Assembly: GCA_013396915.1 (NCBI GenBank)
Contig: VWZL01001357.1
Location: 187,259 to 251,258, forward strand
From: Stercorarius parasiticus
Lineage: Eukaryota; Chordata; Aves; Charadriiformes; Stercorariidae
Direction: 5' to 3'
Length of the DNA: 64,000 bases
In this document: in pieces, positions 38,624 to 51,064 of the stretch
How the letters are laid out: every line of letters starts with the position of its first letter
How positions within the stretch are numbered: position 1 is the stretch's first letter
The notes under the pieces: generated by a model
Told to the model about the DNA's origin: nothing
What the model saw: only the letters and a program-made list of their open reading frames with translations
The model's database searches: none
Program-made: the position numbers and the translations under genes

Positions 38624-39195
38624 CAGAATGACACAGCAGCATTATACGCTTGTAAAAATGAATAGAAGGAATCAAGGAAAAACTTGTTCAGAATACTAGC
38701 TAAGAATAAAATATATTTTCTTTTTTTCAAAACTGCACATCTCACAATTTAAGTCAAACAACTAAAGATCATTTGCTCCTGCAAGACACCACGAAAAAAA
38801 GATCCTTTGTACACTCAATACTATAAGTTTTACTTTGCATGGTACCTCAGAGAAAGTGGTTCCTAGTGAGAGAAGACTTAGTTTTCTGCTGCATTTCATT
38901 TAATCTGTTGAAACTTAGAGGATCTGTGCTCTCTTTGCTATGCTTTTTACACGTACAAAATAAAAGCCTCATCCAATTCTCACTACAATGAGTGGAAAGT
39001 TTCTCACTGACTTCCACAGAAGTTTTATCTGGCTCTGATTGAATGGACAGAAGAGAATCAACCTTAAACCTGGGCTTCTCGGGTCGTGTTTGTAGAACAG
39101 AATTTAATTTACCTACTTGTGTTTTTTTTTCCCCTTGATATGTGAAATCCGAAGTTTCCCTTCTAATATCACAGTAGGAAAAAGAAAGTTCATAC

Positions 39196-39314
39196 CAGTG
39201 TAAGGTACTCAAACTCAGCAATGTATTCTGGCAGGACCAGTTCATGGTCAAACACTAACCACTCACAATGCCAATGGCTGCAGTTCCAATGTTTCTCCAA
39301 GGAAGACCGTATTT
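39196..39314 (-). pseudogene. LRRC9: LRRC9 exon, fully open
   Basis: 119 bases, acceptor 'tcctccacttcag' (AG at 39315-39316), donor 'ctg|gtatga' (GT at 39194-39195). It completes the codon begun at 40283 and then reads 39 open codons, including 'NCSHWHCEWLVFDHELVLPE' and 'EFEYLTL', matching LRRC9 '[20 protein letters not shown]'. A possible further exon at about 39040-39140 ('RPEKPRFKV' against 'MEPRIKV') is too weak to call. Confidence 0.92.
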
Positions 39315-40282
39315 CTGAAGTGGAGGAAACAAGGTAAATATACTATTGTTTTTTAGCTAAGTTTGGTATCAATTTCAGAATGTTAATGAGTCAAAGGTAT
39401 CTCCTTCCATGAAGATGCATCAGTTTTATTCCTTTCTGCTGTTAGACTTTCTTTGCCATGCATACTCACACAGGCTAATAAAGGAGTTTAACTTGGTTAT
39501 CTAATACCCTATATAGAATAAGCAACTGACAGATTCCAGCATAAAGATCGCAGCCTGACAAAGACCAGCAATAGGTCCTGAGAGCATGGACAGCTCTCCT
39601 GCAGTGCTTTCATTGCTGCACTGACCAAAACTACTCCATCATATTATGGTGTGATTACCTTCTAAATTTGCTTTAATTTCTTCCCTTCTAAGAAACCAGA
39701 AACAATCCCAGTTGGTCCCTGTTAGCATCTGAAAGTTTGAAGGGTATATCAGAGTGAACAAGTAAAATCACTACTCCATTCCCACTCTGTTCTCTTGCAA
39801 AAAAAGAAGAATAGGGTAAGGCAGAATTTATCACTCAGAGGATATATATGATATAGAGAGTTAATCTGGTTACTTATAACAGTGTATTTCTCAGTAGTAC
39901 TCATTTTTATTTTGCCTAAAGGCTGTGGATTTTAAGGGTGAAGGTTTTCTCTGTGGTATATGAATATTGCAACGCTCACTCAATCCCGCTGTACAAAGAG
40001 TGGGTATGAAACTGCATGAAGTAAGCTACTTTTAGTGTGGACTAATGCCTAAATAGCAGTGTGGCACAGCTCACTTTCACTCTGTGAAGGAAATAAGCAC
40101 AAATATTTATTCAAAGAGGAATCTTCGTGCTTGTTTTGTCTTTGAAAAAATGCACTTCAGCTGAGCAGAGACTGTGTTCTGATGAATGAAACCTCTTGAC
40201 AATCCAAAGTCAAAGATGAGTTTAGAATACAAATGTTAATTTAACATTAACTTTATGCTAACAAGTGCCTACAAATACATAC

Positions 40283-40469
40283 CATTGGCAAAAGTAGATA
40301 CACCACGTTCTAAGCATTTCCATGGCCTGAATACTGATTTAGCTTCTGGGTAGTTGACTTGATAGATGTGATTCATTGTACATTGCTTGAGCACTGTGTC
40401 AAGGAAAACTTTTGCAATTATCACTTTCCCTAAGTGAGGAGAAAAGACACTGAATACTTCTAATTTTAG
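40283..40469 (-). pseudogene. LRRC9: LRRC9 exon, fully open
   Basis: 187 bases (62 codons plus one base), acceptor 'tgtctgcacccccaag' (AG at 40470-40471), donor 'aatg|gtatgt' (GT at 40281-40282). 'GKVIIAKVFLDTVLKQ' and 'YQVNYPEAKSVFRPWK' match LRRC9 'GILLITKVFLGQSVQA' and 'SQSNYPMVNSVFIPRK'. It is open throughout, and the phase joins perfectly to 39314. Confidence 0.93.
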
Positions 40470-40881
40470 CTTGGGGGTGCAGACAGGATAATAAGACAGT
40501 TGTGCTTAATGTAATAACAAGCAGGGCAGATCTTGGGCTGGCAATGAATGCTCTGGTATGTATGTAATACATATTAATAAAAGTATGTATTTTTATATAT
40601 ATAATGATTCTGGTTTTATGGTTGTTATGAAACAAATATACTTTGGCAGAAAAGATTACACCTTACATCTAACATTTGTAGCCAGCCAATATTTAGAGAC
40701 AGTGAAATCAGTTCAATTCATAAACAGTGGAACCTGTGAGGCCAGGTATCCTTTGGACTTGTGTCTTACAACCTCTTTCTTCCATATTGCAGTAAAACCA
40801 GCTTCCCCAAGCTCCCTATGACATCAAGGCCAAGCAGAATGTAGTACGTACAGTGGCTAGTCTCAAGCAATATATATGCTG

Positions 40882-40899
40882 AGCATATATATATATGCT
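40882..40899. repeat. Perfect 18-bp AT palindrome
   Basis: Self-complementary 'agcatatatatatatgct' preceded by a near copy at 40866-40880, in an LRRC9 intron. It could form a cruciform; no function is implied. Confidence 0.85.
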
Positions 40900-42126
40900 G
40901 ACAAACTTGCCAGAAGTCCATGCTGACTGCTCTGTTGGCCGATGCTAAATGAACCCCAGAAAAGCTGAGAAATGTCTCTTTTCTTTGGGGGGAGGAGCAG
41001 AGGGAGAAGAGGTATCCTAATGTAGGTTAAGACAGATTTCTACAAAAATCATAAATACTTAATTACCATTAAGACTTCTATGCCTTTTTCAAATTTGATT
41101 GAAATTTGGTAATTCCTAAGCCACTGCAATGGCAGCGTCACACGGCATGACTGGTATTTTTCCTTTCCATGCCCTGTTCTAGACACAAATTGACCCAATG
41201 TATTTGTGCCTTTACTCACTCATCTAATTACTTCTCACGTGAGGACATCTCTAATAGATGCTTCAAACTCCTGTCTGGGAATTATTCCGAGTAGCCCAAG
41301 CCCTTTGTGGAGCTTCCTAATATGCAGAAATGTCACTGGGACAGATTTCAGCAAAGTTTCAGAGCTCCTTTCAAGGCTGCATATGCCATCTCCTGGCCAT
41401 CTACAGAATTTACAAAATATCCTTCTGTAACAGCAATCATACAAGCCATCCAGCAAATATTTTACATCTTTCCAAACTTTGAGATATCTTGCTTGAACAA
41501 CTTCTCAGTTTTTGCCTTCTGCATTAGCTTACTTATTGTTTCAGAAACTCTATTCTGGCACATTCACATATGCTTAGACTGTTACAGATAAGAAAAGCTT
41601 TTTTTCCTGTCAGACTGCTGCAAAGATTAAACAAGGGCCAAGTATCTTTATTTGACAGAGACCATCCCTTAAAAATGTAAACAAATTTAAGCAGGATGAA
41701 AATTTAGCCATGAGAGAAAAGAATAATCAATAAGAAAATAGTTTATGGTGTCAATATTCCAACAGAATAAGAGATACGGACAAGAACATCAGATTGCTAG
41801 CTCTGGGGGACAGAGCCCCTCCTCCTGTATGCTTATATAGCATTTAACACCACAAAAAGGAATCTCAGTGGGGCCTCTGGAAACTGGCATGATATAAAGA
41901 ATAATAAAGCAAACCAGCACAATAGATATTGCATTTGAACATACAATCTTGCCACCCAAAAATCTGATCTCTTCTCAGAGGAAAAATAGAAAGGCAGGTG
42001 TGCAAAAGGTAGGAAAGAAGAAAAGGAGAACAATGGGCACTAGAAAAGAGTTGCCCTGAATTAATTTTCTTACTCTCTATTCTTTTCCTTCATAAGTCAG
42101 AATGAAAATTTCCTTACCTGATATAT

Positions 42127-42268
42127 CTCCATCCTTGGAGACATTCAAAAGCTGTCTGGACATGGTCCTGTGCAGCCTCCTGCAAGTGACCCTGCTTGAT
42201 CCGGTAGGTTGGGCAAGGTGACCTCCATAGGCCTCTTCCAGCCACAACCATTCTGTGCGTCTGTGAAA
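42127..42268 (+). mobile_element. Short CR1 3' fragment
   Basis: A diverged plus-strand copy of the CR1 3' UTR: 'tccttggagacattcaaaa', 'gcaagtgaccctgcttga', 'ggcctcttccagcc' and 'accattctgtg'. It lies antisense in an LRRC9 intron and is older-looking than the other copies. Confidence 0.85.
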
Positions 42269-45200
42269 ATACTTCTTCTATTCATAATTTCTTACTCAGC
42301 ATGAAATAATATATTCTATCTGTCTGGCTATTTTACAGTCTGGAGATGGAAGGGGTCACTGGAATAGGACTGACAGTTTCTAGGGTTATGACTGGTCTGA
42401 CAACTAGGATCCATGCTAGAGGGACCCTACATTTAGGGCTAGGTATCTGAAGATACCAGAGATAAATGGACTAGGATTAAATTTAGGATTAAGGTCAAAG
42501 GAGGCAGTGATTTTGAGTTAGGATGAGGCTTGCAAGCCACGCACTGGGGTGCTATATTACTAGAACTGAGACTGAAAAAAATGAAAATCCATGCTATGCT
42601 TTGTGCTAGCATTGGTAGGAGGAACTAATAGAAAAATAATATTGTGTTCAAACAAATATAAATGAAATGTATAAATGTATAACATAAATGGCTGAAGAAA
42701 CCATTGAGCCAATCTGTTACACATGCAGCAAGTACAGATGCTGCAGGTGTTACTGTGAAGACTTCTAAACTAGTCCTGTATCAGCCCCTGCAAACTCTAG
42801 TAGGGGGCACTGGTGAGAAGCAGTGAGTGAGAAGAGACAATTTGCAACAAAAAGAGAAAGGGCGAGGAAAGGAAATAAGATAATGAGAAAAAGTGGAAAA
42901 CACTAATCATGCCTTTGCCACAGGTGGTGTAAAGATGTGAAGAATGAAGCAAAGGTAACATGAAGTAATATAATGAGGATAGAGGAAGAAAACAGAAGAA
43001 AGACGAAAAGAAAAATGATGAAAGGAAGGAGAAAAAGAGAGCAGCACTTTTCTGCCTGTCCTCTTCTGTGCTATCCTTTACTAAACAACAACATTCATCT
43101 ATCCACAATGCAGCATACTGTATGCACTTCCAGACCTTGGAAACCACCCACCAGCATTTGTAGCAGCTGCTTTTCCTTACTGACTATCCAGGGTTGCATA
43201 CATAAGAGAGAGATTCCATCTTTTCGTATTAACAGACTACAAAGAGAAAAAATAGGGAAAGACTCCAGGTTTTCATTATGCTGTTGCAAAAGCAGGCAAA
43301 AGACAAGAATAAACATTCTGATCATGTAAAGTTTATACATTGCACAATATTTACTAAGCTTAACAGACCATGATTAACACAAATTTCATAATACTGATGT
43401 TCACAGTAATCATGAGATCACTTGCAAGATGTTTTTTTTCCTGCCTCTTCATGATCAGTAAGAGTAGTCTCCATGTCCTGTATTACATAAAAAAAAAATA
43501 ATCAAATCTATTTATTTGCCTCCGGAACCACAAGTCTCATCTTTTCTGAAGATCCTTAGCAGGAAGGTAGCAAAAGCACGAGAGGAAAGAGCATGGTACA
43601 ATGTATGTTGATAGCAGATCCAGAACCCCATACAAATACTACAAAACTGTGGATAACTTATTTTCTTGAAAAGTTTTTCATAAGCATGTCATTTCTGCTG
43701 ATTTACAACACTGTAGTTTGAGTGCCAGCAGGTTAATGTGAGGATTTGATTAATTATTGCTGGACTTCTCTGCCAAAATGAGCATCAGGCCATGAAGTTT
43801 CAATTTAAGAACACTATTGGGCTGATAGTTGCTTCTCAGGGAAGATGCATAAATTGCCTATCACCAACTGGAATGGTCTCTAATACATATGAATGGAGCT
43901 GATCTGACTAATCCATACTAGGAGCTAATATGATGAGACAGTTTTTCATACAACCTGGAGAATATCCTACCAGCATGATACAGAGTGCACTGAGGTGCTT
44001 CCTGAAAAGTTTTCTTCTCCCCAGGTAAGATGAAAAGAGCTCCAAAAATCATTAGCTGTGCTAATCTGACCTCCCCATGGACCAAAAAAACTTGCTGGAA
44101 GTGGGTAGTTGAATTGTCTGATACAGATTCCTACCTCAAATAATTTCAGGTAAAGCTGTAAGTGTGAGGGTCATTTTGTTTCCAAATTTATGTGAAGAAT
44201 AGCAAAGGGTGAATAAATATGTTTCGTGTTTTATTGGAACGGACTAGAAGCTGTGGTGTTTCAGCTATGGGGGAAATAAACTGAAGGTATATCGGAAAAA
44301 ATCTGAAAGTGGTATGATCCATAAGATCATCTCTGCCCACCTCTGAACGTTTCTTGTAGCTATACTGTTTCTGGGTCAACCCATACCCACCCTCCCCACC
44401 CCCCAAACTCCCAAGCAAACAAAAAAAACATCTAATCCCACATCCCCCTTCAAAACATGCTGAGCTATGTTATGCCATTAACTGAAATACTGCATCTCTG
44501 AATCGGCACACTTTGAATCCCAGGCAATTTTTTTATATCTTAGCATCTAAAATGTCCTGAGCTCAGAGGGCAGCCGCTGTCCCTTCAGGGAGATAAGATT
44601 TTGCTTTCAAGATTGAAAAGGTCTTCCAGCTCCCTTCAAGCTCTCAGCTCTGATTTCTACACACAGAAATTACACATACATTTATATGTATAAAATAAAC
44701 TTTCACATACATATAAACATAGTAAATGCACATAAACAGATGAAAAGCACTGTAATAACCGTAGCAAAATCATAACAATACAGTCACACGTATCAAGTCA
44801 GTGAACTGCTCAGTATGGAGAGAAAAAAATGGATTCAACAGGAGGTTCTGTCTCATAGCTACAAGTGGGCAATTGAGTGTCCTAAAACCGTTGCTCCACT
44901 GGTTAAGACAGTTCTACAAGGTGCTTTGGGCAGATGTTTCCCATTGCTTATGACAGAGATCATGGCTGCATCACAAATCTCAGCATGATTCTTGGAAGGC
45001 AGTGAAATAAATTAGTTCAATCACACAAATTTCAAAGCTGAGACTTACCCAGAAAAACTTGGTACTTACATGCATGGATATAAATCCATCTTGTGACTAT
45101 ACTGACATATGCACATACTCTCCTGTGATATAGATGCATATACATCTAGGTGGGCTTTGTCTTGTTTCTGCATTGTTCATCTACTGCTGCTTTCCGCTTT

Positions 45201-45954
45201 CAGAAATGTGTCCATTCATAACAATATTTACTCTGTTTGCACAACCATATTAGGAACAGATGAGGTAAGATCCAGACTCTAACAGCAAAAATCTGACCCA
45301 GTTCTCAAGCCTGGTATTTTCTACTAAGCTATGGATCTCTGAAGTCCAAAAGCCAGTCATAGAAACACCAAGCATAGGGAACTTTGGGAAACTTCAAGCC
45401 ACCTCTATCTGGGTAAAACGTCTTAATAATCCTACATTATTTGATGGTTTGCAAAATGTTCTTGTTCTTATAATCACAAAGTTAACTTTGTTCACAGGCC
45501 AATGCTACACTAAATAGCTCTTAAAACTTAGGCACTTACTCTACTACACTGAAAACTTCTTTTTACAGAAATATTTGAAACTTCTCCTTAATTTCAGCCT
45601 CAGAATTTTATTGTGTACTCTAAAGATGGAATTTATTTTCATTTCCATGATACTGTATGCTCTGAAGTCCTGGGTACAGAATCATGACTGAATTATACAA
45701 CAAGAACTAAACCTGTGTGCAAAAATGCACAGAGGAGCGCATTAAGTTAATAATATTTTCTTCTTGCACTGAGTTTTTTAGTGCTATCTACATGATTTTC
45801 TTCTGTTTGCTATTCAGAAGAAAGAATCACAAGCAATACCTCTAGCCTGTTTAATTTCATTATAACTTTGTTCTCTCGGGTGGAGACAAATAGATTTACC
45901 TTATTTGATTCAAATGCTGCATTGAAAGTTAAGCATCAAATGTCAATATCTAAT

Positions 45955-46130
45955 CATATGTGATTCATTGTGTCCCTTTTCTCTATTTGCACTGTCATAT
46001 TTAAAATCTGTTTAAATCCTTCTTCACTATACAAATGAGCAGTTCCACTATATTCGCATAAAGCAAGCACAGCTTGCAAGAACCTACAACAGTTTCTACA
46101 GTCAAACTTGAGAAAGAGGAGGCAGTCCAC
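45955..46130 (-). pseudogene. LRRC9: Possible LRRC9 exon
   Basis: The minus frame contains 'LYSEEGFKQILN' followed by 'IEKRD', which may correspond to LRRC9 'ILEKGFKDSE' and 'LKKEA', and its position fits the exon order. Similarity is short and boundaries are uncertain. It may be intron. Confidence 0.35.
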
Positions 46131-46449
46131 TGGCCAGCCAGGAACCTGGGGGCAGAAGCTCACCTATTCCCTGTGGTACACAAGTCAAATCACTTTCAAA
46201 ATATGTGGCAATTTTCTCTCTGTCTGACTAGGAAGACAATAAACCCCCATACTTCCATCTGGTACTGTAAGATTCCTTAAAGATTATGGGGTAATCAAAC
46301 ACCTTAGAAAGAGAACCAACCTAGAAATGCAGTAGGTTCTCCAGTTTTTCAATCAATGGAAAGTTTTCTTAAAAAAGAAGATAAAACAGTCAAAATCCTT
46401 ACTGCATCTAATAAAAATACTGCTCTTTCTCAAAAAGATTCTGTGCTAA

Positions 46450-46598
46450 GATTACTCATCCTAAAACCTTTGTTTTGGCTTTCATCCCTACAAGAGTCAT
46501 TTATTAATTTCTTCTTGCCAAAACAGGAAGATCCTTGGCTTGAGAAAATGGCATTAAAAGTAAGCAGAATGATATTTATAAACAACCTCAAATGGAAC
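46450..46598 (-). pseudogene. LRRC9: Diverged LRRC9 exon
   Basis: Acceptor 'gtacttacag' (AG at 46599-46600). The first base completes the Trp codon split at 47149, giving 'W|FHLRLFINIILLTFNAIF' against LRRC9 'WFNFCYELILSRFCAW', then 'GKKKLIN' against 'VKVKRIIK'. The join in phase supports it despite low similarity. The 3' boundary was not found. Confidence 0.6.
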
Positions 46599-47148
46599 CT
46601 GTAAGTACAAAACTACCTGCAGCTCTAACAAACATCTCTGAACACAAAAAGGAGGCATAACTGAGGCGGACAAGCTTGGAGTACTCAAGCAGAAAACAAT
46701 TCTTGAAATACTGACAGTCTAAATTTGAATCTCCTCTCAACTGAGCAGCAAGGTTATTCATACAAAGATTACGTAAGTAACTTCTAATGCTTCTTTACAA
46801 GTAAAGCTGTGTAGGAACTTAGAATAATCATTATCACTGTTAAAAAGCAATTGGATTGCTTGCTTATTCTTTTATCTTCTTTTTTAAAATCAAGAGCTTC
46901 ATAAATAGGTAATAAAAAAAAATACAGGCAACAAAAAAAATAATCAGTCTTTGTGGGCTCAAAGCTTCAGCCTAGTACACCAACAAGAGAAGGAGAGGGG
47001 AGAGAGTGTTTCCTTTCTTGTCAGCTCTCTGCAAACAGAGTCTGTGGATCACTGATGCTTCAAAATACTCCAGGTCCTTGTAATAAATTTGTTTTGTTAA
47101 AAATTATTAAATTGGAATCATAAGTTTGAAGTATCTTTAAAAGTTTAC

Positions 47149-47275
47149 CATGGATTATTTGATAAACCTTCTTCAAAGTGAATGTTTCCCACTGTTTTCA
47201 ATTCCATCAACAAAAATTGTACTACCAAATTAAAACTTTTCTTCGTTTCCACTTGGAAATCTTTTAAAATTCTGC
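47149..47275 (-). pseudogene. LRRC9: LRRC9 exon, open
   Basis: Acceptor 'gttatgttgttccag' (AG at 47276-47277), donor 'catg|gtaaac' (GT at 47147-47148). 'FLLMELKTVGNIHFEEG' matches LRRC9 'LLLIELETVGNFHFEEG'. Upstream 'FQVETKKS' matches 'IEVKQKKKS' with one residue fewer. No lesion was seen. The incoming phase from the exon at 48602 is not clearly compatible. Confidence 0.9.
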
Positions 47276-48601
47276 CTGGAACAACATAACAGGAAAAATT
47301 AACATAGTTTTGATTTTTTTTTTTAAACAACAAATTTAGACAGATGAATGATAACAGAAAGATTATTTTTTCTTAAATCTGAAATACTACAACTGTGGAT
47401 ACATTGATCCTAATATGTGGATATACTGGTCCTATACTGATCCGTAACACCAAGCTTCATCCACTTCACCATCAGTGTTGCTCTGTAATCATTACCTTAA
47501 GGAACTCACCTCCTCTTAGTTTCTTAGTTTGTTCTTAGTTTGCTATTTATTATTCATAATGTTATCAGTCTAAGTTGCAGAACTAATAAAACTGTGTTGG
47601 ACTTGGGTGCAATGTGAGGCACTGGCATGAAATCAGCGGCAAGTAACAGCAACAAATTTCACAGTTATGTTTAAATTCTCCCACACCTCTATCACTTGTT
47701 CCTCCCTTGAGATGATTGACAGTCTTTCCCTCTCTATTAACAAGTTGTAAAACAGTACTTCAGTATATTATTGCCACTCAAATGCAAACTCTAAATGATT
47801 TGATTCTTTTGCACCTGATGCACTACAGGCTCTTTGTACTACACTTGTAGATAGGAACAGTGTTCACTGGTCTTAGATACAAAACCAAAACAAGAACTGG
47901 CCAGATGAATGGTATGCCTTAGCTGTCCTGCAGAACATCAGAGAGAGAACGGACAGCTTTCTGCTCATCAGAAGAGAGCCATCTAATTTTCTCTTCATAT
48001 AAAATTCTGTAGAATGAGCTTCAGATCCATTCTAGCATCCAACATTAGGTATCATCGATATCCTCCACATGCCCTATCATGAAGGATTCTCTGTGTATAG
48101 ACTTTGTGCTGGCCATTGACTTTAGAGTGAATTTGTCTAATGAAGTCCTCAGCCAGCATCAAGAATGACAAGAAAAAGAAGCCATTAAAATCACATTGGA
48201 ATTACAGGGGGGAAGACGCCCAACAAACAGAAGCAAAAAAACCACAGCACTTTGTTGGATCTCCACTGTTTAAAGGCCTAGAAAACTTTTCCAAGCACTG
48301 GTCCAATATAACTACTCATCCTAGCTATTTTTGTTCAATCCTTTTCCTATTTACTGAGATTGCCAGTTATGGGAATGGCAGCATCTGCTGACTAGAAGAT
48401 GGCCTGGATCCAATAATTCAGATCACATAACAGCTGCCACTTAAATGATATTTGCAATACTCCTAGTTTGGACCTTAAAAAAAAACAAAACGCGAGAAAG
48501 TCTTCAAGTCCTGTCGTGAGTCTCTAACCACCAGCCACCACCATACTCAATTATTAATGTCTGAAAATATCAGAATACTGTTCTTGTACAATTCACTAAA
48601 C

Positions 48602-48805
48602 ATACTCATGCAGTTTTCTGTTCTGGAATGTTATTCTTTCCTCCACTGCATTTATTTTTTTTGTAAGAATGCCTTTTCAAGACAGGTCTTTTCTGTATCT
48701 TCATTATCATGAACTGAATTTTCAGTTTCCGGATTCCTACTCCTTAGAGATTTATTACTTGATTTTTTTACCCAACATTTGCAGCTTGGCCAATTCACGT
48801 TCCAG
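48602..48805 (-). pseudogene. LRRC9: LRRC9 coiled-coil-region exon with two homopolymer frameshifts
   Basis: Acceptor 'gtctttttaccag' (AG at 48806-48807). 'LERELAKLQ', then +1, 'SNKSLRSRNPETE', then -1, 'NAVEERITFQNRKLHE' match LRRC9 'LERELAELK', 'SNNSKVTDPET' and 'NALNERVTFWNKKLDE'. The extra base is in the 7-base run at 48763-48769 and the missing one in the 8-base run at 48655-48662. They cancel in length, but the shifted stretch hits TAA TAA at once. The 3' splice boundary (GT at 48600-48601) is weak. Confidence 0.9.
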
Positions 48806-49571
48806 CTGGTAAAAAGACCCCATTAGGATTCAGAAGCAAGAGGTTATGTTAAAGTACGGCAGGAAAATTATCTTATGTTTCCTCAAAAGATAAGCCCTCT
48901 AGATGCCTACTAAAAAGTATACCTGAAGAGATTGAAACAAAATTATTTTAATATATTCAAACTCTTGATTGTCAATAGAAAAAGCTGAATTACTTGGCCA
49001 AAGGGACAGCTCTGCTCTGAGCAACTGCACATACTCTTCTGTTGTATTACTGGCTCATATCCCAGTCCTATTCATATCAATTAGACCATTGTTTCACCCA
49101 GGCAGGACTGATCCCTCAATGTGACTTCTTTATGATGCAAGTCTCAGCAATGAAAAAAGAGTTAGAGGGTACAGTTAAAATGGAAGTGCAGCTTTTCTTC
49201 AAACACCTAAGGGCAGGGTTCATTTCTCTCCACATGTGTGATCACTGTGTGGCATAATAATTACTGTCTGCTTTGTGGAAGCAAAGCATTCTTTTTTAAG
49301 AGGTAAATCTTCAGGATCGATCAAGCTGCTATACAGCTGAGATCAGGTAAAACAAAAGAATAACATCCTCATTCCTTTTGAATAACAAACAAGGATTTGG
49401 CTTCCAACTACAAAATTTCCATAAAGCTCTTCTTAAAGAAAACAACTTAGCTCACTCTGCCACACACCCTAATGTGAATATTATTTAAAATATTCATATA
49501 TGCACTAACTATAGGCACTTCTGACAAAGAGATGAGGTGACCGAAGTGCATGTCTGCTTCCTAGACAGTAC

Positions 49572-49705
49572 CTGATCTACATACGGAAAGCAAAGGAGGA
49601 AGATATGACTATAAAGACATGAGCCTGCACTGGCAGAATCATTGGTCTCTGCACCCTTGATCAAAAGAATCTGTTGATTCTTGATTGAAGCACTTTTAAC
49701 GGTTC
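49572..49705 (-). pseudogene. LRRC9: Diverged LRRC9 LRR-cap exon
   Basis: Reads 'LLIKGAETNDSASAGSCLYS' and 'HIFLLCFPYVDQ', aligned to LRRC9 'CLKDLCLNDPQYT' and 'CNYSTHVLYHLPCLQRFD'. Donor 'cag|gtactg' (GT at 49570-49571). The frame is open but poorly conserved, and the acceptor was not resolved. Order and donor support the call. Confidence 0.6.
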
Positions 49706-50867
49706 CTACTTACATAATCAGCAATATTTTTTCAATTATATTTGTATAGACATATGTGCAAAGAGTTCATTCAAAGTGGAATGCTTACAAACTGCTGTAC
49801 AGAAAATCTGTGACACAGGTCTTTTCATGTTAGAATAACTGCAGTTGCGCTGGTGCAACTATAGTCTGACTGATCCATTATGTTGCTTATACTTTCTTAA
49901 AGGAAGGGGAACATACTAATCACTTGGAAATCAGAAAAAAACCCAACACCAAAACCAGGTAATTTGTGAGCTGGGTGAGAAAGAGCTTTCTAATCTACAA
50001 AACACAGACCTTTCAGAAATGTTTACAGTATCAGCTAGAATAGACAATAACCACAATAATCTGGGAACTCAGCAGGAAGGTCCTCTGCAAACACCTGTAT
50101 TGGATGAATAAAAGAAGCAACTTAAAACTCGGTTCACTGTATTAGGTATCTTATCTGGTCCACTCTTCTGGACTGGATCTCTAAGGCTTCCTTCTTGGTG
50201 CAGTTCCATTTAAGAGCCCATTGTTCAAAGCACTTACCTAAGGCTTGAGACACCAGATGTAAATAACCGTGAACCTGCCAGAACTGAAACTGGAAATGGA
50301 TCCTCTGCAACACATTAAGTGTCCTAGAAACTTGGCTGGTGATTATTCTGAAGAATAATTAACACAAACAATGACATTATACATGTAATATATTATTTTC
50401 CATTTCCACACAAAATGCAGGGATAGCATTTGGAAGATCTCTTTATTACAGGTAAAGATAAACTAAGAATAATTAATAGATTCTCTAGTATCTGTTCAGA
50501 AATGTAGGCATAATTTACATTTCCATTTACAACTGAACAGGCTTGATTTAAATTTAAACTAAAAGCCCTTTATACTAAAAGCAGTGAAAAAGAAAAATAA
50601 ATATGTGGACAAATCCCACTGATACCTATTTTCTGTCTTCTTTGACATGGCTACAGCAATGGAAAGGAGTTTGGGGTAAACAAAGATGAGCTCTAGGGAG
50701 TTTTGACACAGACTTTGGGAGGATCAGGGCTGTGTGTATAGGATATGACTCTGAACCATGCAAGTTGGTAGGAAATTTTTATTAGAATGAGAGAAAGATT
50801 AAACCATGTACATAAATCCTTGGTAGTAATCAGAATGCTCATGCTTGGAATGCCAGACTGATATCAC

Positions 50868-51064
50868 CTTCCTATTTTTTCTATCAAGTTTCCAGTGAGG
50901 TTGACCTCTTGCAATTTTTGCAGAATAAGAAAGCGTTGTGAATGTTTTAAACAATACAGTTTTAATCTAATATAGCACTGCAAATGCTGAAGAGCCTGTA
51001 GGCTAAGAGGCAAATCATTCAAATGTAAAAACAAATTTGACTGGAGTCTAAACAATGTTAGCCT
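50868..51064 (-). pseudogene. LRRC9: LRRC9 N-terminal LRR exon, open
   Basis: Acceptor 'tagtttacaacag' (AG at 51065-51066), donor 'ggaag|gtgata' (GT at 50866-50867). 'LQEVNLTGNLIEKIGR' matches LRRC9 'LKDLNLAGNLINSIGR', and 'FRLQSNLFLHLNDL' aligns to 'CRNLEKLYLYFNKI'. About five codons are missing and three added in the middle repeats, in frame. Low conservation of the LRR consensus suggests relaxed constraint. Confidence 0.85.

Noticed and set aside
38847..39251. 134-codon minus-strand open frame
   Set aside because: It crosses the real LRRC9 exon (39196-39314) in the wrong frame. A short part (about 39040-39140) may be a further exon, but support is weak.
42797..43340. Open frames of 116-118 codons on both strands
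   Set aside because: Low-complexity purine-rich sequence giving mirror open frames; no conserved motif.
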